From RYN-230 sp963813975 (GTDB lineage Bacteria; Actinomycetota; Actinomycetes; Streptosporangiales; Streptosporangiaceae), in the NCBI GenBank assembly GCA_963813975.1, contig CAWFAP010000006.1, positions 1,488,001 through 1,552,000 on the forward strand: a DNA stretch of 64,000 nucleotides. The letters run 5' to 3'. Position numbers and translations under genes: made by a program. The notes below the pieces were generated by a model. It ran no database searches, was not told where the DNA came from, and worked only from the letters and a program-made list of their open reading frames with translations. Shown here one piece after another: positions 60,022 to 64,000 of this stretch. Position 1 is the stretch's first letter. Each line of letters begins with the position of its first letter.

Positions 60022-60572
60022 GGCGTTACATCCGTCATCGTCAGGCTCTGGGAAAGCCGCCGCAGGCCCCGGTGGGCCGCCACGCGCACCGCTCCCGGGC
60101 TCCGGCCCACGATCCGGGCGACGGTCTCGGTGTCCAGGCCAGCTACCACCCGCAGCAGGATCACCTCCGCCTGATGCGGCGGAAGGGTTGCCACCGCGGC
60201 GAGCGTGGCCTCGGTGGCCAGGTTCTCGATGGCCTGCCCGGCCGCGTCGGGGCTTTGTGGTTCCAGGTCACGCGGCAGCTCCGCGAGCTGTGCTACCGGG
60301 TGACGGGCCCGGCGGCGCCGCTCATCGAGAGCCCGCCTGCGCGCGATCGTGAACAGCCACGCACGCCAGGCCCGCTCGTCCCCGCGGAAACCGGCCAGGC
60401 CCCGCACCACCTGAACCCAGGTCTCTCCCGCGACGTCTTCCGCTGCGCCCGCCGTGGCGACCCGGAGGTAACGCAGCAAGGCCGGGTGGCCATCGCGCCA
60501 CAGCACCGCGAACGCATCCTCGCTGCCGTTTTGCGCTGCGGCGAGGACGCCCGGGAAGTCTTCGCCGATCAC
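60018..60572 (-). CDS. ECF-type RNA polymerase sigma factor
   Basis: About 184 residues. Sigma-2 is visible at ALLRYLRVATAGAAEDVAGETWVQVVRGL and AWRAWLFTIARRRALDERRRR, and sigma-4 at LPPHQAEVILLRVVAGLDTETVARIVGRSPGAVRVAAHRGL. GTG 60572 (VIGEDFPG) is used; an ATG 7 codons upstream, at 60593, is the alternative. It opens the sigma/membrane protein/kinase operon. Confidence 0.87.
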   Translation of the reverse strand: MIGEDFPGVLAAAQNGSEDAFAVLWRDGHPALLRYLRVATAGAAEDVAGETWVQVVRGLAGFRGDERAWRAWLFTIARRRALDERRRRARHPVAQLAELPRDLEPQSPDAAGQAIENLATEATLAAVATLPPHQAEVILLRVVAGLDTETVARIVGRSPGAVRVAAHRGLRRLSQSLTMTDVTP

Positions 60573-60709
60573 ACAGGCGAGTATCGGTATCAAAAGGGGA
60601 GTTCGCAGGAGATCCGGCCAGCTCAGGACGATTCGCTCGGGAAGGTAACGGCTGGGGAGCCCGCGGCGGTCTTCTTTCCGTGGGAGGTCGGGCGACCAAT
60701 GGTGGTGTC

Positions 60710-61411
60710 ATGCAGAGAGCGCGGTGGACGACGATGCCGAACGGCGCCGGGGCGGCAGTGGCCGGTAGGGCCTGGCCCGCGGCCAGCCCCGGCGCCGAGT
60801 GCGCCAGGGCCACTGGCACCGCGCCCAGGACTCCCGGCCGTCCCCGCGACGCGACTCTTGACACCGCGATCCTCCGGGCCGCGGAACGCCAGCTCGCCGA
60901 GCGCGGTTACGCCGGGATGTCAATGGAGGGGGTGGCGGCCGCAGCCGGGACCACGGCGCCGAGCCTGCGCCGCAGGTTCCGCGACAAGCTCGAGCTTGCT
61001 ACGGCCGCGATCAACGCCATGAGCGCCGTTCCGCTACCCCTGGCGACCGGCGATCCGCGCGCCGACGCCCTGGCCATCCTGGAGAAGCTGCGGCTCCACC
61101 TGGCCAGGAGGGACGGGATGGCCATGGTGGGCACCCTCCTCGCCGAGGAATCCCGCCATCCGGAACTCCTCGATCGATTCCGCCAGCGGATCGATGAACC
61201 AGCCAGGGAACGGCTGCAGCAGGCCCTGGCCCAGGGCGTGCAGGCCGGCCAGCTCCCGCCAGATCTTGACCCTCCCACTGCAGTCAGCCTGCTCATCGGC
61301 TCGCTCTACGCGTGTTACCTGGGCTCGAGGCGGATTCCTGGCGACTGGGCGGAGCGCGCCCTCGGCGTCATCTGGCCACCGGCAGCTCGTCCCGGCGACG
61401 GCTCGCACTGA
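60710..61411 (+). CDS. TetR-family transcriptional regulator
   Basis: About 233 residues with HTH ERGYAGMSMEGVAAAAGTTAPSLRRRFRDKLEL. The first ~45 residues are low-complexity; ATG 60734 is an alternative start. The C-terminal half resembles TetR_C domains with DPPTAVSLLIGSLYACYLGS. Divergent from the ECF gene. Targets unknown. Confidence 0.85.
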   Translation: MQRARWTTMPNGAGAAVAGRAWPAASPGAECARATGTAPRTPGRPRDATLDTAILRAAERQLAERGYAGMSMEGVAAAAGTTAPSLRRRFRDKLELATAAINAMSAVPLPLATGDPRADALAILEKLRLHLARRDGMAMVGTLLAEESRHPELLDRFRQRIDEPARERLQQALAQGVQAGQLPPDLDPPTAVSLLIGSLYACYLGSRRIPGDWAERALGVIWPPAARPGDGSH

Positions 61412-61423
61412 CCGGGACGATGA

Positions 61424-61640
61424 GCCACGGCAAGCGCCGGCCTGGTGCGTGGCGCGGCCCGGATCTTCGACGGAGGCTCGGACGTTCAGACGGCCGTCTT
61501 GATGCAGCAGGGCCTGCTGATGGTGCGGGCGGTAGGCCACGGCGCGGTCCTGGTCACCCTCGCGTCGCTGACTGCGAGGTCGGCCATGTGGCGTACGAGA
61601 TGGAGTTGCCCGGCGAGCAGGAGGCATGCCCTGAACCCCG
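61424..61640 (+). pseudogene. Roadblock/LC7-domain remnant
   Basis: In one frame, SAGLVRGAARIFDGGSDVQTAVL and LLMVRAVGHGAVLVTLAS match the middle of actinobacterial Roadblock/LC7 (MglB-like) proteins. The next part, DCEVGHVAYEMELPGEQ, is in another frame (a base seems lost near 61568). The first half of the family is missing: a TGA at 61421 precedes the visible start. It lies directly behind the TetR gene. The partner GTPase operon usual for such genes is absent. Confidence 0.6.
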
Positions 61641-61838
61641 CCCGTCGCGCCGGGGCGGCGGCTGGGCCAGCCTGAGGATGGGCCAGTCAGGCCGGCGTTC
61701 CAACCGCCTGCTGCCTCCCATATCCCGGCAACGTAACCGGCAGCCGGACCCGGCCGAAGGGACCATCGCCCTAGGTGCCGTCGCCCAAGGTCCCAGCGCA
61801 TCCCGCCAGCCGTAATCCCGGCTCGCCGTGCTGGCCGC
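61641..61838. other. Gene-free stretch
   Basis: No convincing gene, RNA or operator is seen here between the Roadblock remnant and the nuclease-like gene; open frames run through it but match nothing. Confidence 0.5.
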
Positions 61839-63009
61839 TCATCCGGCGGAGCTGCCCCGGAACCGGGGCGGGGCAGCGCCCCGCCCCATGCTCCATGCCC
61901 CGCCTCCGAGGCGCCCTTCCTCCAGCTCACCGGCGGGCCGCTGGCGGTACCCGGATAGCAGGATGGGCGCGGCGTCCTGCCCGTGGTCCCGGGCCCGGCA
62001 CGGCGCGCGGAAGGAGCAGGCGCCGCACTTCCCGCCGGACGGATCCGGATACACGTCGAGGTCCGGGCGGATCATCTGGGCGACGTCGAGACCCAGCCGG
62101 CGGCCGGCCCCGGCGACTTCCGCCGGGCTGCGGCGCAGCCAGGTCCGGCGGAACCCGTCTCCGGTGCGCTGCTCGATCGGCTCGAGACGCTCAGGCTCCC
62201 GCGCGCGGGCGTACATCCGCCGGTGCTGCGGGAATCGACCGGCCTCCGCCGCTGGGCTCATGCTGCCGGACGGCGGGCGGTGCGGCCGCCCGGGGACGCG
62301 GCCAGCGCCAGCGCCGGGCCGTCCTCGCGCCGCCGCTGGCGGGCGCCCCGGCCGGATGCGGCGGGCGCTGCAGCTCGTTGTAGATGATCCCGGTGATGGC
62401 CATCCCGAGGTAGAACTGCTCCCAGGCCCAGCAGGCCGTTAGTGTCTCCTCATCCTCGGCCAGCTGCTCGGTCGGCGGCCAGGTTCCGTCGACCACGCGA
62501 GGCCGCACGATCCAGTAGGCGTCGTGCTGGTCCACCGCCATCAGGTCGATCCGCCCGCCGTACCTGACCGCCTCCCCGGCCGCGGTGACCAGGCCGTCCG
62601 ACGGCGAGGCGGGATCGAGGACCTGCACCTCGTAGTCCGCCTCGATCAGCACGGGGGCGAACTGGTTAACCGAGGGCGCCCACGCGAAGTAACGGGTCAG
62701 CAGGCTCTGGGCCACGCCGAGCTGGCCCCGCCACCAGCGGGGATCGGCGTGCTCTCCGCTTTGCTCCTGCTGCCGGGCCAGGGCCCGCTCGAGCCCCTGG
62801 GCGACGAGCGGCAGGCGGACGCCGCGATCCCAGTCCCACATCCCCGGGTAGTAGTAGACGGCCAGCGCGCCGCGGAACGCACGGTCCAGGCCGCTATTCG
62901 CGGGCGGCCGCGCCGCTTCGAGGTTCTGGCGCGGGCCTGCCGTGAAGTCCCACTGACGGCGGCCCCGCCTGAACGACGTGCGGTCGGCCGCGGTAACGAC
63001 GTACGACAT
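61839..63009 (-). pseudogene. PD-(D/E)XK nuclease-like gene with a one-base frameshift
   Basis: The N-terminal part (63009 to about 62235) reads MSYVVTAADRTSFRRGRRQWDF, RGALAVYYYPGMWDWDR and the nuclease-like core YGGRIDLMAVDQHDAYWIV. The matching C-terminal part (62261 to 61839) is in another frame, with QHRRMYARAREPERLEPIEQ, a GGKCGACSFRAPC Cys cluster and RLGGGAWSMGRGAAPP. One extra base near 62229-62232 (in CCCGCAG) explains the shift; removing it gives about 389 residues. Fe-S-type nucleases usually also have a Cys near the N-terminus; here that place holds Gly (SFRRGRRQ). The catalytic Lys is also not clear. Confidence 0.5.
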
Positions 63010-63034
63010 GCCTGGCTCCTGGCCGCGTGGCTCT

Positions 63035-63487
63035 TCATGCCCACGGTGACTCCGCGGCGCGGCCTGCGCAAGCCGGAGTCACCGCAGCTGGCCGGGCTGC
63101 CCTGAGGTCGTCGAAGAGCTGCTGGTCGACCGCTGGCACCCGGGGACGGTCCGCGTAAGAGAACCAGGCGAGCTCGTCGATCTCGCTGCTGGGGGCCAGG
63201 GTCCCGGCGTAGTCGCCGGTGTAGCAGCTCATGCGGACGACCGGCCCGTCCGGGTGGCCGCCGGCCTGACCTGCCTCGTAGGTGCCCACGTGCCGCACGG
63301 TGTCCGGCCGGAGCGTGACCGTCAGTTCCTCGGTGATCTCGCGCAGCAGGACCTGCAGGTCGCTTTCCGTACCCTCCCGCTTTCCGCCGGGAATGTAGAA
63401 GATGCTCTTCCCGCGGGGCCGGGCGCAGAGGATCCTGCCGTTCTCCACCCGCACCCACGCCACCGTGTCGATGAGGACTGGTGCCAT
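63035..63487 (-). CDS. Nudix hydrolase
   Basis: A 150-residue protein with the Nudix box starting GGKREGTESDLQVLLREITEEL (the usual final Gly is Leu-Thr). It starts MAPVLIDTVAWVRVENGRIL. It probably cleaves nucleoside diphosphate-linked compounds. The stop is 26 bases before the nuclease-like gene start on the same strand. Confidence 0.9.
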   Translation of the reverse strand: MAPVLIDTVAWVRVENGRILCARPRGKSIFYIPGGKREGTESDLQVLLREITEELTVTLRPDTVRHVGTYEAGQAGGHPDGPVVRMSCYTGDYAGTLAPSSEIDELAWFSYADRPRVPAVDQQLFDDLRAARPAAVTPACAGRAAESPWA

Positions 63488-63493
63488 CCCTCG

Positions 63494-63970
63494 TCAGGCG
63501 GCCTGCTCGGCCTGCAGCTTCCGGACCACCTCGAGTGCGTCGCCGACGTGCTGGCCGATGTTGGTCATGGAGTTGAACACGTGGCGGACCGTGCCCTGGC
63601 GGTCGATCACGTACGTCACCCGGCCGGGGAGCAGGCCGAGGACCGCCGGAACCCCGTAGAGCTTGCGGACCCGGCCGCCTTGATCGCTGAGCAGCTCGAA
63701 CGGGAGCTGGTGCTTGCCGGCGAAGGCGGCGTGCTTGCCGACCGAGTCAGAGCTGACCCCGATCACCTCGGCGCCGGCGTCGGCGAACACCTCATGGCTG
63801 TCGCGGAAGGCGCACGCCTCGGCGGTACAGCCGCGGGTGTCGTCCCGGGGGTAGAAATACAGGACGACAACCCGCTCGCCGAGCTGGTCCTGCAGCCGGA
63901 CCTGCTCACCGGACTGCGCCGGGAGAGTGAAGTCAGGGGCCTTGTCGCCGACCTGGATGCCCTGTGCCAT
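63494..63970 (-). CDS. bcp: Peroxiredoxin of the BCP/PrxQ type
   Basis: A 158-residue thiol peroxidase with the peroxidatic Cys48 in YPRDDTRGCTAEACAFRD and the resolving Cys53 in the same helix, as in PrxQ. It removes hydroperoxides using thioredoxin. The ends are complete and the stop lies 6 bases before the Nudix start, so the two are co-transcribed. Confidence 0.95.
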   Translation of the reverse strand: MAQGIQVGDKAPDFTLPAQSGEQVRLQDQLGERVVVLYFYPRDDTRGCTAEACAFRDSHEVFADAGAEVIGVSSDSVGKHAAFAGKHQLPFELLSDQGGRVRKLYGVPAVLGLLPGRVTYVIDRQGTVRHVFNSMTNIGQHVGDALEVVRKLQAEQAA

Positions 63971-64000
63971 GCCCGCCAGCCTCCCTGTGGGCCCGCGAAC

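Noticed and set aside
1..64000. tRNA, rRNA, CRISPR, insertion-sequence or biosynthetic-cluster signals
   Set aside because: Reading both strands gave no tRNA-like cloverleaf, repeat-spacer array, transposase or assembly-line enzyme; single enzymes such as the glycosyltransferase are not enough to call a biosynthetic cluster.

Overview
The window is about 70% GC, with GTG/ATG starts and dense ATGA/TGATG-type gene overlaps. It carries typical actinobacterial families: F420-type PPOX proteins, many TetR/ECF regulators, a Ser/Thr kinase with a PASTA domain and an ECF41 sigma factor. It looks like chromosomal, accessory-rich DNA of a soil actinobacterium, possibly Streptosporangiales-like; the genus cannot be read from the sequence. 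I saw no rRNA, tRNA, CRISPR array, transposase or phage gene.

Layout. 1-2.7 kb: 3' part of a beta-propeller/solute-binding fusion gene, a RidA gene and an isochorismatase remnant. 2.7-12.5 kb: a LysR gene faces an eight-gene, nearly gapless operon. The operon encodes an EPTP-type propeller, a protein of unknown function, a branched-chain-type ABC transporter (binding lipoprotein, LivH, a fused LivM-LivG, LivF), an HpaI-type aldolase and a LigI-type amidohydrolase. 12.6-22.3 kb: an Lrp/AsnC gene and the phenylacetate cluster, with paaZABCDEK on the minus strand and paaG, paaI and a TetR (PaaR-like) gene on the plus strand. Palindromic operator candidates lie before paaG and paaI. paaF, paaH and paaJ are not in the window. 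22.4-36.8 kb: enzymes and regulators including an N5-(carboxyethyl)ornithine synthase-like protein, a serine hydrolase, a DHA2 exporter fused to a MarR-like domain, an Rrf2-hydrolase pair, PPOX proteins and a phospholipase C-like phosphoesterase.

37-42 kb: an ECF41/SigJ-type sigma factor is co-transcribed with an NAD-epimerase and lies next to a carboxymuconolactone-decarboxylase-like gene that faces a LacI regulator. Two matching ECF41-type promoters (TGTCAC[A/T]-N16-CGTC) are visible, one before the epimerase-sigma operon and one before a PPOX gene 6 kb away. A second ECF sigma gene with a zinc-binding anti-sigma-like protein follows. 42-57 kb: a secreted propeller, an NCS1 permease, MarR/SDR, several VOC proteins, a TetR-glycosyltransferase operon and an ABM-like/LuxR pair behind a perfect 16-bp palindrome. 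57-60.6 kb: a sigma factor, a His-rich membrane protein and a PASTA kinase are translationally coupled. 60.7-64 kb: TetR, a Roadblock/LC7 remnant, a frameshifted nuclease-like gene, a Nudix hydrolase and a BCP peroxiredoxin.

The strongest candidates for something new are the LysR-controlled transporter/propeller/aldolase operon, the local ECF41 regulon and the sigma/His-rich membrane protein/kinase operon. Three genes near the right end look intact except for one base each, which could mean decay or assembly error.
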